Shown: positions 52,183-60,910 of the stretch, one piece after another
Layout of the letters: each line of letters begins with the position of its first letter
How positions within the stretch are numbered: the first letter of the stretch is position 1
NCBI RefSeq assembly: GCF_011813015.1
Contig: NZ_QHLQ01000009.1
Span: forward strand, 92,849 to 156,848
Reading direction: 5' to 3'
Source of the DNA: Parasedimentitalea denitrificans
Lineage (GTDB): Bacteria; Pseudomonadota; Alphaproteobacteria; Rhodobacterales; Rhodobacteraceae
DNA length: 64,000 nucleotides
Made by a program: the position numbers and the translations under genes
The notes under the pieces: model-generated
What the model saw: the letters and a program-made list of their open reading frames with translations, nothing else
Databases searched by the model: none
What the model was told of the DNA's origin: nothing

Positions 52183-52214
52183 GACAGGTTTGTGTGATCG
52201 TGACAGGTTTGTGT
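52183..52214. promoter_or_regulatory. Tandem 13-base repeat, candidate TctD binding site
   Basis: GACAGGTTTGTGT occurs at 52183-52195 and 52202-52214, spaced 19 bases start to start, between divergent tctD and tctC. OmpR-type regulators bind such direct repeats. The right copy also forms a short dyad TGACA...TGTCA. Confidence 0.6.
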
Positions 52215-52278
52215 CAGCTTGTCGTGGTCCTCTCTGTGTTGAGCGGCTAAGCCGCGATTTGTCAAATGGGAGGACAAA

Positions 52279-53259
52279 ATGATTAAACTGAAACTTACAC
52301 GCCGGGCCGTAATGGCTGCTGCTGCCGCAACGCTGGCTCTTGGTAGCCCTGCTGTTGCTGAGAAAACTCTCGACAGCCTGCACTTCCTGATCCCAGGCGG
52401 CGCAGGTGGCGGCTGGGACGGCACAGCACGCGGAACTGGTGAAGCTCTGACCAACGCTGGTATCGTTGGCACAGCAAGCTACGAAAACATGTCCGGTGGC
52501 GGCGGTGGTAAAGCGATCGGCTTTATGATCGAGAACGCTGACAGCCAGCACGGCACACTGATGGTTAACTCGACACCAATCATCATCCGCTCGCTGACTG
52601 GTGTATTCCCACATAACTTCCGCGACCTGACTATGGTTGCTGGTACTATTGGTGACTACGCAGCATTTGTTGTTGGCAAAGACAGCGCTATCAACTCGAT
52701 GGACGACCTGATTGCAGCATACAAAGCTAGCCCACGTAAAACCGCCATCGGTGGTGGCTCGGTTCCAGGCGGCATGGACCACCTGGTTGCAGCAATGGTG
52801 ATGAAAGCAGCTGGCGAAGACCCAACTGCTGTTAAGTACATCCCATACGATGCTGGTGGCATGGCGATGGCAGCTCTGCTGTCCGGTGAAATTGCTGCTC
52901 TGTCGACAGGTTTCTCGGAAGCTGTTGATCTGGCAAACGCTGGTGAAGTTAAAATTATCGGTGTAACTTCGGGTGACCGCGTTTCGGCCTATGCTGACGC
53001 GAAAACCATGAAAGAGCAGGGCATCGACGCTGAGTTCGTAAACTGGCGTGGTTTCTTTGCGGCACCAGGTCTGTCGGAAGACAAATTGACTGCATACCAG
53101 ACTGCTCTGGCAAAAATGTATGACACCCCTGAGTGGGAAGCTGTTCGTGAGCGTAACGGCTGGGTCAACATCCACAACAGCGGCGACGACTTCGTGAAGT
53201 TCCTGGAGAACCAGGAACAGGTCATCGGTGACCTGATGTCCGAATTGGGCTTCCGCTAA
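52279..53259 (+). CDS. tctC: Tripartite tricarboxylate transporter binding protein (TctC)
   Basis: A 326-residue periplasmic binding protein. The N-terminus KLTRRAVMAAAAATLALG ending PAVAE looks like a signal peptide with a twin-arginine flavour. Family landmarks are FLIPGGAGGGWDGTAR and GGSVPGGMDHLVAAM. It should bind citrate or another tricarboxylate. Codon use is strongly biased to GCT/GCA, GGT and similar codons, unlike its neighbours, consistent with very high expression. A perfect intrinsic terminator follows. Confidence 0.9.
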   Translation: MIKLKLTRRAVMAAAAATLALGSPAVAEKTLDSLHFLIPGGAGGGWDGTARGTGEALTNAGIVGTASYENMSGGGGGKAIGFMIENADSQHGTLMVNSTPIIIRSLTGVFPHNFRDLTMVAGTIGDYAAFVVGKDSAINSMDDLIAAYKASPRKTAIGGGSVPGGMDHLVAAMVMKAAGEDPTAVKYIPYDAGGMAMAALLSGEIAALSTGFSEAVDLANAGEVKIIGVTSGDRVSAYADAKTMKEQGIDAEFVNWRGFFAAPGLSEDKLTAYQTALAKMYDTPEWEAVRERNGWVNIHNSGDDFVKFLENQEQVIGDLMSELGFR

Positions 53260-53270
53260 ATCTTAGCTTG

Positions 53271-53308
53271 ATCCGGGGCAAGTTCGTCTTGCCCCGGATT
53301 TTTTTTTT
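53271..53308 (+). terminator. Intrinsic terminator after tctC
   Basis: A perfect 12-base stem ATCCGGGGCAAG / CTTGCCCCGGAT with a five-base loop (53283-53287) followed by ten T residues (53299-53308). It allows far more TctC than TctBA to be made. Confidence 0.9.
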
Positions 53309-53370
53309 ACGACACTCTAATCCAACGTCTTATATCAGTTGGGTAGGGTAAACTACGTTTGGAGGATCCG

Positions 53371-53865
53371 ATGGCGCTTGATCGCTGGATCGCACTGGTC
53401 ATTCTGATGATCTGCATGGCCTATGGATACGCGGCCTTTTTCACTATCGACGCCGGTCTTCCGCCGTTTATGCAACGCAACGCTATTTGGCCGAGTACTT
53501 TTCCAAAAGTGCTGACAGTTCTGGCCATTATCAGCTCAGTGATAATTGTGCTGGGAAAAAGCAAAGGCAGTGAAGAGCTGAAAGATGGCGACATCGACTA
53601 CACTCGGCTGACCGATTACAAGTTGGGCCAAGCCTTATCACTGCTGGCAATGATGGCAATCTACGCTCTGATGCTTCGCCCCGTTGGCTTCGTTATCTCA
53701 ACCGTGGCATTCCTGTCTATCAGTGCCGTTATCTTGGGTGAGCGCAAATATGTGTATCTGCTGCCAATCACCGTGCTGGCCACCGGCATCGTCTGGTATT
53801 TGGTACAAGTCGTTCTGGGGATCTACTTGCGCCCCTTGCCGTACTTCCTAGGAACCGGAGGCTGA
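53371..53865 (+). CDS. tctB: Tripartite tricarboxylate transporter small subunit (TctB)
   Basis: A 164-residue membrane protein with four hydrophobic segments (ALVILMICMAYGYAAFF, then PKVLTVLAIISSVIIVLG, two more beyond residue 90), as in the TctB family. GGAGG at 53361-53365 sets the ATG at 53371; an upstream TTG is unlikely. It is one base from tctA. Confidence 0.85.
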   Translation: MALDRWIALVILMICMAYGYAAFFTIDAGLPPFMQRNAIWPSTFPKVLTVLAIISSVIIVLGKSKGSEELKDGDIDYTRLTDYKLGQALSLLAMMAIYALMLRPVGFVISTVAFLSISAVILGERKYVYLLPITVLATGIVWYLVQVVLGIYLRPLPYFLGTGG

Positions 53866-53866
53866 T

Positions 53867-55384
53867 ATGCTCGAAGGAATTATGATCGGGCTTTCAACGG
53901 CCTTTACACTTACAAACCTAATGATGGTCATCGGTGGCTGTCTGATTGGTACCTTCATCGGAATGCTGCCCGGACTGGGCCCGATGAGCATCATTTCAAT
54001 CATGATCCCCGTTGCGATCACCATCGGTGATCCATCTGCGGCGCTGATCTTGCTGGCTGGTGTCTACTATGGTGCGATTTTTGGCGGTTCGACCTCTTCG
54101 ATCCTGATTAACGCTCCGGGGGTAGCCTCAACCGTTGCCACCTCGTTTGACGGTTATCCGTTGGCGCGTGCTGGTAAGGCCGGTAAAGCGCTGACTGTTG
54201 CGGCGATCTCGTCATTCTGTGGCGGTTCCATCGGTGCCATCCTGCTGATGATCTTTGCACCGGCGCTGGCCACTGTGGCGCTGCTGTTCCACTCGTCTGA
54301 ATATTTTGCGCTTATGGTTGTTGGCCTGTCCGCTATCGCAGCCTTTGCCGGAACCGGCCAAGTTGCCAAGGCGATGCTGATGACTGTTCTGGGTCTGATC
54401 ATGGCCACAGTGGGCGAGGGCGCGCTGTTCAACTTGCCACGCTTTACCATGGGTATCATGGATCTGCAGTCCGGCTTTGGCTTTATTACTCTGGCGATGG
54501 CGATGTTCGCGCTGCCCGAGGCGCTGTATCTGGTGTTGGATCCTAGCCGTTCCAACACTGAAGGTGGCGGCGGTGAGATCAAAGACCTGCGGATTACCAA
54601 AGAAGAAGCGAAAGAAATCGCTCCGGTGATTGGTCGCCAATCTGTGCAGGGCTTCTTGATTGGGGTTCTTCCGGGCGCTGGCGCAACTATCGCCTCGTTC
54701 CTCGGTTATGCGGTTGAGCGCAATATTGCCTCAAAGGAAGACCAAGAGAAGTTCGGTAAGGGCTCTGTCAAAGGTCTGGCTGCACCAGAAGCGGCGAACA
54801 ACGCTGCCTGTACTGGTTCGTTTGTGCCGCTGCTGACACTGGGTATCCCAGGGTCTGGTACCACTGCGATCCTGTTGGGTGCTTTGATTGCACTGAACGT
54901 TAACCCCGGCCCACGTTTGATGATCGATCAGCCAGAGATCTTCTGGGCGGTTATCATCTCGATGTATATCGGTAACCTAGTGCTGCTGGTTTTGAACCTG
55001 CCGCTGATCCCTTACATCGCCAAAGTTCTGGCTGTTCCTCGCAACTACCTGATCCCGTTTATCCTGTTCTTTACAATGATGGGTGCCTACATCGGGCAGA
55101 ACAATGCGACAGAGCTGCTGCTTCTGGTTGGCCTTGGGATCTGTGCGACGGTTCTACGCTTTGCCGACTATCCGCTGGCCCCGCTGTTGATCGGCTTTAT
55201 CCTAGGCTCGATGCTTGAAGATAACTTTGCCCGTTCGATGCAGCTGTATGATGGTATCGGCTTTATCATGGAACGTCCGATGACTTTGGGTCTGCTTGGA
55301 ATTGCGGTCATCCTGATCATCCTGCCTAGCTACCGAGCCCGACGCGCGCGAATGCGGGCAAGGGGTATCGCAGACGGCGATTAA
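53867..55384 (+). CDS. tctA: Tripartite tricarboxylate transporter large subunit (TctA)
   Basis: A 505-residue permease with about twelve membrane segments. TctA motifs visible are GTFIGMLPGLGPMSIISIMIP, ASTVATSFDGYPLARAGKAGKAL, and in the second half NNAACTGSFVPLLTLGIPGSGTTAILLGAL. It is the sodium-coupled pore. A perfect hairpin 9 bases past the stop separates it from the AbrB-family gene. Confidence 0.95.
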   Translation: MLEGIMIGLSTAFTLTNLMMVIGGCLIGTFIGMLPGLGPMSIISIMIPVAITIGDPSAALILLAGVYYGAIFGGSTSSILINAPGVASTVATSFDGYPLARAGKAGKALTVAAISSFCGGSIGAILLMIFAPALATVALLFHSSEYFALMVVGLSAIAAFAGTGQVAKAMLMTVLGLIMATVGEGALFNLPRFTMGIMDLQSGFGFITLAMAMFALPEALYLVLDPSRSNTEGGGGEIKDLRITKEEAKEIAPVIGRQSVQGFLIGVLPGAGATIASFLGYAVERNIASKEDQEKFGKGSVKGLAAPEAANNAACTGSFVPLLTLGIPGSGTTAILLGALIALNVNPGPRLMIDQPEIFWAVIISMYIGNLVLLVLNLPLIPYIAKVLAVPRNYLIPFILFFTMMGAYIGQNNATELLLLVGLGICATVLRFADYPLAPLLIGFILGSMLEDNFARSMQLYDGIGFIMERPMTLGLLGIAVILIILPSYRARRARMRARGIADGD

Positions 55385-55392
55385 GAATAATG

Positions 55393-55416
55393 TCAGGGGG
55401 GCTTAGGCCCCCCTGA
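55393..55416 (+). terminator. Strong hairpin after tctA
   Basis: Perfect ten-base stem TCAGGGGGGC / GCCCCCCTGA with loop TTAG, followed by TTACTTTT. It may terminate or attenuate transcription before the AbrB-family gene. Confidence 0.75.
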
Positions 55417-55441
55417 TTACTTTTGCGGGCAGGCTTTCCTA

Positions 55442-56473
55442 ATGACGATCAATCTACAACTGAAACCGCGGTTCGTGACGGCGGGTATTGCCGCGTTGGG
55501 CGTGCTGTTCTTTTGGTGGTTTCACCTGCCATTGCCGTTCCTGCTGGGGCCGATGTTCATGTGTCTGGTGTTTGCACTGGGCGGTGCTCAGATGCTGGGA
55601 ATGGGCCAGTTGGGAATGGCGTTTCGAACCATTCTTGGGGTGGCCGCAGGGGCATCAATCACACCGGACGTGATGACGGCGCTGCCGGAAATGGCACTGT
55701 CGCTGATGCTAGTGCCGGTTTTTGTGGGCTGTGTGGCGCTGGCCTCGTTCCCGATGATGCGGCGGGTGTTCAAGTTCGACAAGGTGACCAGTTACTACTG
55801 CGCCATGCCCGGTGGGTTGCAGGATCTGATGGTGTTTGGCGAGGCCGCTGGGGCCAATCTGCGGGCGTTGTCACTGGTGCATGCAACGCGAGTTCTGCTG
55901 ATCGTGAGTGTAACGCCCTTTGTGCTGGGAATGCTGTGGCAGGTGGATTTGACGTCGCTGCCGGGTAACACGGCCAGTGAAACCCCTTGGCAGCAGGTCG
56001 CGTGGATGATCTTTGCTGGTTTGGCTGGCTGGGCGATCGCCAAGCGGCTGAACATTCTGGGTGGGTCGATCATCGGGCCGATGGTGCTGACCGCGGGGTT
56101 GAGCCTGTCTGGTGTTATTACCCAGCGCCCGCCTGCAGAGATGATCTGGGCTTGTCAGTTTTTCATCGGCATGGCGGTTGGATCAAAATATGTTGGTGTC
56201 ACTTGGCGCGAGCTGCGTCGGGTGGTTTTGGCTGGGGTTGCCAACGGCATTTTGCTGGCCACGATGAGTGCGGTGTTTATTCTGTTGGTCAGTGGCTTGG
56301 CGATTGCGCCGGCCCTAAATGCCTTTCTGGCCTTTTTGCCGGGCGGGCAGGGTGAAATGGTGGTCTTGGCCATCATTGCCGGTGCTGATCTGACCTATGT
56401 GGTGCTACACCATATCCTGCGCATTGCTCTGGTGGTGATGCTGGCGCCAACCTTGATAACGCGGCTGCGATAG
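55442..56473 (+). CDS. AbrB-family membrane protein
   Basis: A 343-residue membrane protein of the AbrB (ammonia monooxygenase-like transporter) family. It shows two similar halves (PFLLGPMFMCLVFALGGAQM, MPGGLQDLMVFGEAAGANLR in the first; LGGSIIGPMVLTAGLSLSG and FLPGGQGEMVVLAII in the second), the family's duplicated Pro-Gly-Gly motif. It follows tctA after the hairpin and is probably partly cotranscribed, as is common for this pair. Transport function is assumed, substrate unknown. Confidence 0.8.
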   Translation: MTINLQLKPRFVTAGIAALGVLFFWWFHLPLPFLLGPMFMCLVFALGGAQMLGMGQLGMAFRTILGVAAGASITPDVMTALPEMALSLMLVPVFVGCVALASFPMMRRVFKFDKVTSYYCAMPGGLQDLMVFGEAAGANLRALSLVHATRVLLIVSVTPFVLGMLWQVDLTSLPGNTASETPWQQVAWMIFAGLAGWAIAKRLNILGGSIIGPMVLTAGLSLSGVITQRPPAEMIWACQFFIGMAVGSKYVGVTWRELRRVVLAGVANGILLATMSAVFILLVSGLAIAPALNAFLAFLPGGQGEMVVLAIIAGADLTYVVLHHILRIALVVMLAPTLITRLR

Positions 56474-56489
56474 GGGCTGACTGTCTTGG

Positions 56490-57422
56490 CTATCCCAGCA
56501 CGGACAGCCAGAACCAAACGGTAAACAGACACAGGCCGGTGGCGATCAGCACAGATGAGGCTGCCACGCGTTTGGCGCGACCATAGAGGTTAGCAAAGAT
56601 ATAGGCGTTGAACCCCGGTGCCATCGCGGCGTTCAACACCCCAGACCGGAACAGATCCTGCGGAACAGCCAGTGTTGTGCCGAATATCCAGACCAAGGAC
56701 GGGTGGACCAACAATGTGATCATGCAGACAAAGGCAATGGCGCGCATGTCGCCTTCGGGGCGGTACTTCACCAGCACACCGCCAAGGGCAAACAGGGCTG
56801 CGGGCAGGGCGGCGCGGATCAACAGCAGTAGCGCCTCGTCAATGGCGGTTGGGATGTGCACCCCAGTCAGGTTGACGATGAAGCCCAGCCCAATGGCAAG
56901 GATCAGCACATTCTTGAACATCGCCGAGAACACCGAAGTCATGGTTTTCAATCCACCAGAACCCCGGTTGCGCACGATCTCCATCGTTGTGATGCCCAGC
57001 CCGTAGCAAAACGGTGCGTGGAAGGCGATGATGGCGAAGTTGCCGGTCAGGTTATCTGCACCGTAGGCGCGCTCGGTTATGGGCAGACCCAGCAGGACAG
57101 AGTTGGAGAACAGGCAGCAGAAGCCAATGACGATGCAGTCTTCCCAGTCGCGTTTGAACACCAGTCGAGCACCGGTGATGCCGATGGCAAAGCAGATCGC
57201 CGCGCCGGCGTAAAAGCTGGTCAGCAGTCCTAGATCAAAGCTGGCAGCAAGGTCGAGGTTGGCAATGGCGCGAAACAGCAGACAGGGGATGGCAAAGTTC
57301 TGCGTGAACCGCATCAGTCCTTCGACGTAGTCCTGTTTGAAAAATCCTGCCTTGGTGGCGGTGTAACCCGCACCAATCACCAGAAAAACCGGCAGGATGA
57401 CGTCAATCAGGTTCTGGAACAT
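56490..57422 (-). CDS. AEC-family (auxin efflux carrier type) membrane transporter
   Basis: A 310-residue protein with ten hydrophobic segments in two halves, ILPVFLVIGAGYTATKAGFF at the start and LPITERAYGADNLTGN in the loop region. AEC carriers in bacteria export or take up malonate, malate or amino acids. It is convergent with the AbrB-family gene and followed by the MBL-hydrolase gene on the same strand. Confidence 0.85.
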   Translation of the reverse strand: MFQNLIDVILPVFLVIGAGYTATKAGFFKQDYVEGLMRFTQNFAIPCLLFRAIANLDLAASFDLGLLTSFYAGAAICFAIGITGARLVFKRDWEDCIVIGFCCLFSNSVLLGLPITERAYGADNLTGNFAIIAFHAPFCYGLGITTMEIVRNRGSGGLKTMTSVFSAMFKNVLILAIGLGFIVNLTGVHIPTAIDEALLLLIRAALPAALFALGGVLVKYRPEGDMRAIAFVCMITLLVHPSLVWIFGTTLAVPQDLFRSGVLNAAMAPGFNAYIFANLYGRAKRVAASSVLIATGLCLFTVWFWLSVLG

Positions 57423-57450
57423 CTACCACCTGAGATCTTGGCAGAGGGCA

Positions 57451-57484
57451 GGAGCCTCCGGCGGGAGTATTTGGGGCAAAAAGA
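57451..57484 (-). repeat. Short GCCTCCGGCGGG-type intergenic element
   Basis: GGAGCCTCCGGCGGGAG followed by TATTTGGGGCAAAAAGAAA. From memory this resembles an element found many times between genes in Rhodobacteraceae genomes, with a small CTCC/GGAG stem. It lies between the AEC carrier and the MBL-hydrolase gene. Confidence 0.4.
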
Positions 57485-57494
57485 AACCACCGGG

Positions 57495-58292
57495 CTAGAG
57501 CGGATAGCGGATCACCATGCCGTCATAGGCAGCGGTGATGTGCTCGGGCGTTTCGGCGCAGACCGTTTCGTAGTCCAGGTCGATGTGCATGTTGGTCAGC
57601 ACCGCGCGGCGGGGCTTTAGCCTGTCGATCCATTCCAGGGTCCGGTCATAGTGGAAATGGGTCGGGTGCGGCTTACGACGTAGGGCGTCGACGATCCAGC
57701 AGTCGAGATCCTGCAGTTCTTCTAGGGCGTCGTCGTAGATCTCGGCGACGTCGGGCAGGTAGGCCAGATCACCGATACGGAAGCCAAGTGCGTCGATGGC
57801 GCCATGGTTGACCTTGAAAGGTCGCAGAGTGATTTCGCCGCCGGGGCCGTCAACTGTTAACGCTCCGTCGATGCTGCGCAGGTCAAGGATGGGGGGGTAG
57901 GATGAGCCCTCGGGCTGTACAAAGGCATATCCAAAGCGCGAGAGTAGACCGTTTTGGGTGTCGCCGTTGGCGTAGACTGGTACCCGTTGCTTCATGTTGA
58001 AGACGATCATGCGCAGGTCGTCGATGCCGTGCACGTGGTCGGCGTGGTCGTGGGTGTAGACCACGGCGTCCAGTCGCCCGGTGTTGCTGTCCAGCAATTG
58101 GCTGCGCATATCGGGTGAGGTGTCGATCAGCACTGTGGTGGTGCCGTCAGGTCCGTCACGTTCCACCAGCATCGAACAACGACGGCGGCGGTTGCGTGGG
58201 TTTGTCGGGTCACAGGCGCCCCAGTGACCGCCAAGGCGGGGGACGCCGCCGGATGACCCACAGCCGAGGATGGTGAAACGCAGTTCTCCCAT
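57495..58292 (-). CDS. MBL-fold metallo-hydrolase (PhnP-like phosphodiesterase)
   Basis: A 265-residue metallo-beta-lactamase-fold protein. Metal ligands are in THDHADH (H81, H83, D85, H86). The N-terminal LGCGSSGGVPRLG and the Cys-rich DPTNPRNRRRRCSML part match cyclic-phosphodiesterase-like members (PhnP/YycJ group). It overlaps tatD by one base and ends the cell-cycle operon. Confidence 0.8.
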   Translation of the reverse strand: MGELRFTILGCGSSGGVPRLGGHWGACDPTNPRNRRRRCSMLVERDGPDGTTTVLIDTSPDMRSQLLDSNTGRLDAVVYTHDHADHVHGIDDLRMIVFNMKQRVPVYANGDTQNGLLSRFGYAFVQPEGSSYPPILDLRSIDGALTVDGPGGEITLRPFKVNHGAIDALGFRIGDLAYLPDVAEIYDDALEELQDLDCWIVDALRRKPHPTHFHYDRTLEWIDRLKPRRAVLTNMHIDLDYETVCAETPEHITAAYDGMVIRYPL

Positions 58293-59107
58293 CAGGCAGG
58301 CACCGCGTAGGCGGCTGCTTTGGAGAACAAGCGGTTAAAGTTTTCCTGTGTCTGGGCCGCGAAATCCGCATAGTCCATGCCATAGACCTCGGCCCCGACC
58401 CGGGCGGTGTGGGCGGTATAGGCGGGTTCGTTGCGTTTGCCGCGATGGGGGGGCGGCGCCAGATATGGCGCGTCAGTTTCGACCAACACGCGGTCCACCG
58501 GCGCGGCGGCAAAGATGTCGCGGATTTCCTGGCTTTTGGGAAAGGCGGCAATGCCGGACATCGACAGGTAGAACCCAAGGTCCAGCGTGGCGCGGGCCAG
58601 TTCTGGCGAGGAAGAGAAGCAATGCATGACGCAGGAGAATGCGCCGTTGTTCATTTCCTCGGTCAGGATGCGGGTCATGTCGTCATCGGCGGCGCGCGAG
58701 TGGATGATCAGTGGCAATCCGGTGTCGCGGGCGGCGGCGATGTGGATGCGTAGGCTGTCTTTTTGCACTTGGGCGGACTCGGCCGTGTAGTGATAGTCTA
58801 GACCGGTTTCACCGATGCCGACGAATTTTGGGTGCTTGGCCAGCGCCAGCAGCTCGTCCAGAGAAGCCATCGGCTCGCTTGCGGCGCTCATCGGGTGAGT
58901 GCCTGCTGCGTAAAACACTGGCGCGTGGGCCTCGGCGATGGCGCGCACGGTGGGTTCGTTTTTCAGCTTGGTGCAGATGGTGACCATGCGGGTGACGCCA
59001 GCGGTGGCGGCATTGGCGATGACCTCGTCCAGTTTGCCCTCGAAGTCAGGGAAATCGAGGTGGCAGTGGCTGTCGGTGATTTCTGGAACTGTAGTGGTCT
59101 GGGTCAT
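58292..59107 (-). CDS. tatD: TatD-family metal-dependent deoxyribonuclease
   Basis: A 271-residue TIM-barrel hydrolase with H14 and H16 (SHCHLDFP), the glutamate in GIGETGLDYHY, a His in LIIHSRAADDD, and the C-terminal DAPYLAPPPHRGKRNEP signature. ATG 59107 is preferred over 59143 because it gives the family start. It lies 43 bases beyond holB. In many alphaproteobacteria metG sits in this place, which is not the case here. Confidence 0.9.
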   Translation of the reverse strand: MTQTTTVPEITDSHCHLDFPDFEGKLDEVIANAATAGVTRMVTICTKLKNEPTVRAIAEAHAPVFYAAGTHPMSAASEPMASLDELLALAKHPKFVGIGETGLDYHYTAESAQVQKDSLRIHIAAARDTGLPLIIHSRAADDDMTRILTEEMNNGAFSCVMHCFSSSPELARATLDLGFYLSMSGIAAFPKSQEIRDIFAAAPVDRVLVETDAPYLAPPPHRGKRNEPAYTAHTARVGAEVYGMDYADFAAQTQENFNRLFSKAAAYAVPA

Positions 59108-59150
59108 GCCTGTCTCTGTCGCGGTAGCGTCCTGGCAGGTCAACGCCGGC

Positions 59151-60278
59151 CTAGAGGGACGCGGTTTTCTGCATCTTGAAAACGGTATCTAGGACAAGTG
59201 CTGCGGGGTCAAGGTTCACCACCTGACCATGGCGCACCCGAGCGGTGACCTCGGCTGCCAGGTCTGCCCAGGCGCGGGCGGCTTGCGGGGTGGGTGACAG
59301 GCGGGTCAGCGTCGTTGCCTCGTCCACAGCAGCCTGAGGCACTGGCGGAGTGCCGGTTGCACCTGTACGCGCCAGTCGGGCCAGTGCCACGTCTATCAGG
59401 GTAAGCAGCAGTTCGAATTTCTCGGCAGCGCCACGTTGGGCGGCGGCTTCGGCTAGGGCCATGGCGCGGGGGCGGTCAAGTTGCGGCATTGAGGCGAGGA
59501 TTTGGACCAATTCGGTGTATATTTGCAATCCGCCGAGGTTCAGTAACCGCAGGGCGGATCCGACAGATCCGGCCGCCAGTGCGGCAAGGTGGTCGGGGTC
59601 TTCGGGCAGTTCTGCCCCGGATTGGGTCAGCGCATTTTGCATGTCGTCTGGTGAGAGAGGGGACAGACGCAGGGTACGGCAACGGGACCGGATGGTGGGC
59701 AGCAGCCGCGAGGGTTGATGTGAGATCAGCAGCAGAGTGGTGCGGGCAGGAGGCTCTTCGAGCATTTTCAGCAGAGCGTTGGCGGCACTGGTGTTCATGT
59801 TGTCGGCGGCATCGACAATCACCACGCGACGGCCACCATCGGTGGCTGACAGGCCAAAGAAACGATTGAGGGACCGGATATCATCGACGACGATCTGATC
59901 CCGCAACTTGCCTTTGTCGTTATAACTGGGCGTGATGGCGGCAAGGCCGGGTTCGGCCAAGGCCTGAATGCGGTGTGACACCGGGTGTTCGGGGCTGACG
60001 TCCAGTGTTTCCACAGGTGGCGGAGCGCCAAACAGGCCATCCTCGACCGGGGGGGTTGCCAGCAGAAAGCGGGCGATGCGCCAAGCGAGGGTGGCTTTGC
60101 CGATGCCTTGTGGACCGGTCAGCAGCCAGCCGTGGTGCAATCGGTCGGAGTTGAAGGCAGTCAGAAAGGCCTCTTCAGCTTGCGCCTGGCCGAACATTTG
60201 CTCGGTTTCGCGCGGATGCGGTGCGCCGGGGGCCTGATCAGCGCGCGGCAGGTCTTCGTCTGCGGGTTTGCCCTTCAT
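59151..60278 (-). CDS. holB: DNA polymerase III delta-prime subunit
   Basis: A 375-residue AAA+ clamp-loader protein. Walker A reads GPQGIGKATLA, Walker B VVIVDAADN, and the sensor region LLKMLEEPPARTTLLLISHQPSRLLPTIRSRC is typical of HolB. It starts ATGA-overlapped with tmk. Essential for loading the beta clamp during replication. Confidence 0.9.
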   Translation of the reverse strand: MKGKPADEDLPRADQAPGAPHPRETEQMFGQAQAEEAFLTAFNSDRLHHGWLLTGPQGIGKATLAWRIARFLLATPPVEDGLFGAPPPVETLDVSPEHPVSHRIQALAEPGLAAITPSYNDKGKLRDQIVVDDIRSLNRFFGLSATDGGRRVVIVDAADNMNTSAANALLKMLEEPPARTTLLLISHQPSRLLPTIRSRCRTLRLSPLSPDDMQNALTQSGAELPEDPDHLAALAAGSVGSALRLLNLGGLQIYTELVQILASMPQLDRPRAMALAEAAAQRGAAEKFELLLTLIDVALARLARTGATGTPPVPQAAVDEATTLTRLSPTPQAARAWADLAAEVTARVRHGQVVNLDPAALVLDTVFKMQKTASL

Positions 60279-60910
60279 GTCAGGGCGGCCTGCACGGAGG
60301 TCAAGACATCGGCGGCGACGGTTTCAACCGGGCGATTTCCGTCGATGACACGGAACCGTGGTGCAAATTCCTGGGCCAGATCCAGAAACCCGGTGCGCAT
60401 TTTCTGTTGCAGCTCTAGCCCGAAATCTTCGAACCGTTCTTCGGCGGTCTGCCGACCCTTGGCGCGCGATAGGCCAACCTCGGGATCCATATCGACGAGA
60501 ATAGTCAGATCAGGTTCACGACCAATCATCAGCTGATGCAACTTGTCTACGGCTGGGCGCAGGTTGCCACGCGACAGGCCCTGATACATCCGGGTGCTGT
60601 CGGCAAAGCGATCGCAGACGACAATCTTGCCAGCTTCTAGCGCAGGCTCGATTGTGCGTTCCAAATGGTCGCGGCGGGCGGCGGTGAACAGCAGCAGTTC
60701 GGTTTCGGCAGACCAGCGATCAGGGTCGCCTTCGAGGACCAAGGAACGGATCTCTTCGGCGCCCTTGGAACCGCCCGGTTCACGGGTGAGTACAACTTCG
60801 CGGCCTTGCGCCTGAAGTGCTTCGGCCAATAGGCGGCATTGGGTGGATTTACCCGAGCCGTCGATACCTTCGAATGTCAGAAATAGGCCTTTGGCCGGTC
60901 GTGTCGTCAC
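60275..60910 (-). CDS. tmk: Thymidylate kinase
   Basis: A 211-residue kinase with P-loop FEGIDGSGKSTQ, the DRF-like DRFADSTRMYQG (dTMP-binding) and LID region RAKGRQTAEERFEDF. It makes dTDP for DNA synthesis. It overlaps both neighbours by four bases. Confidence 0.95.
   Translation of the reverse strand: MTTRPAKGLFLTFEGIDGSGKSTQCRLLAEALQAQGREVVLTREPGGSKGAEEIRSLVLEGDPDRWSAETELLLFTAARRDHLERTIEPALEAGKIVVCDRFADSTRMYQGLSRGNLRPAVDKLHQLMIGREPDLTILVDMDPEVGLSRAKGRQTAEERFEDFGLELQQKMRTGFLDLAQEFAPRFRVIDGNRPVETVAADVLTSVQAALT

Noticed and set aside
52156..53175. Long N-terminal extension of the response regulator frame
   Set aside because: It is antisense to tctC, whose biased codons leave the opposite frame open; the amino-acid composition is unlike a real protein.
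55423..55968. Plus-strand frame of 181 residues
   Set aside because: Out of frame with the AbrB-family gene, which has clear membrane segments and family motifs over the same bases.
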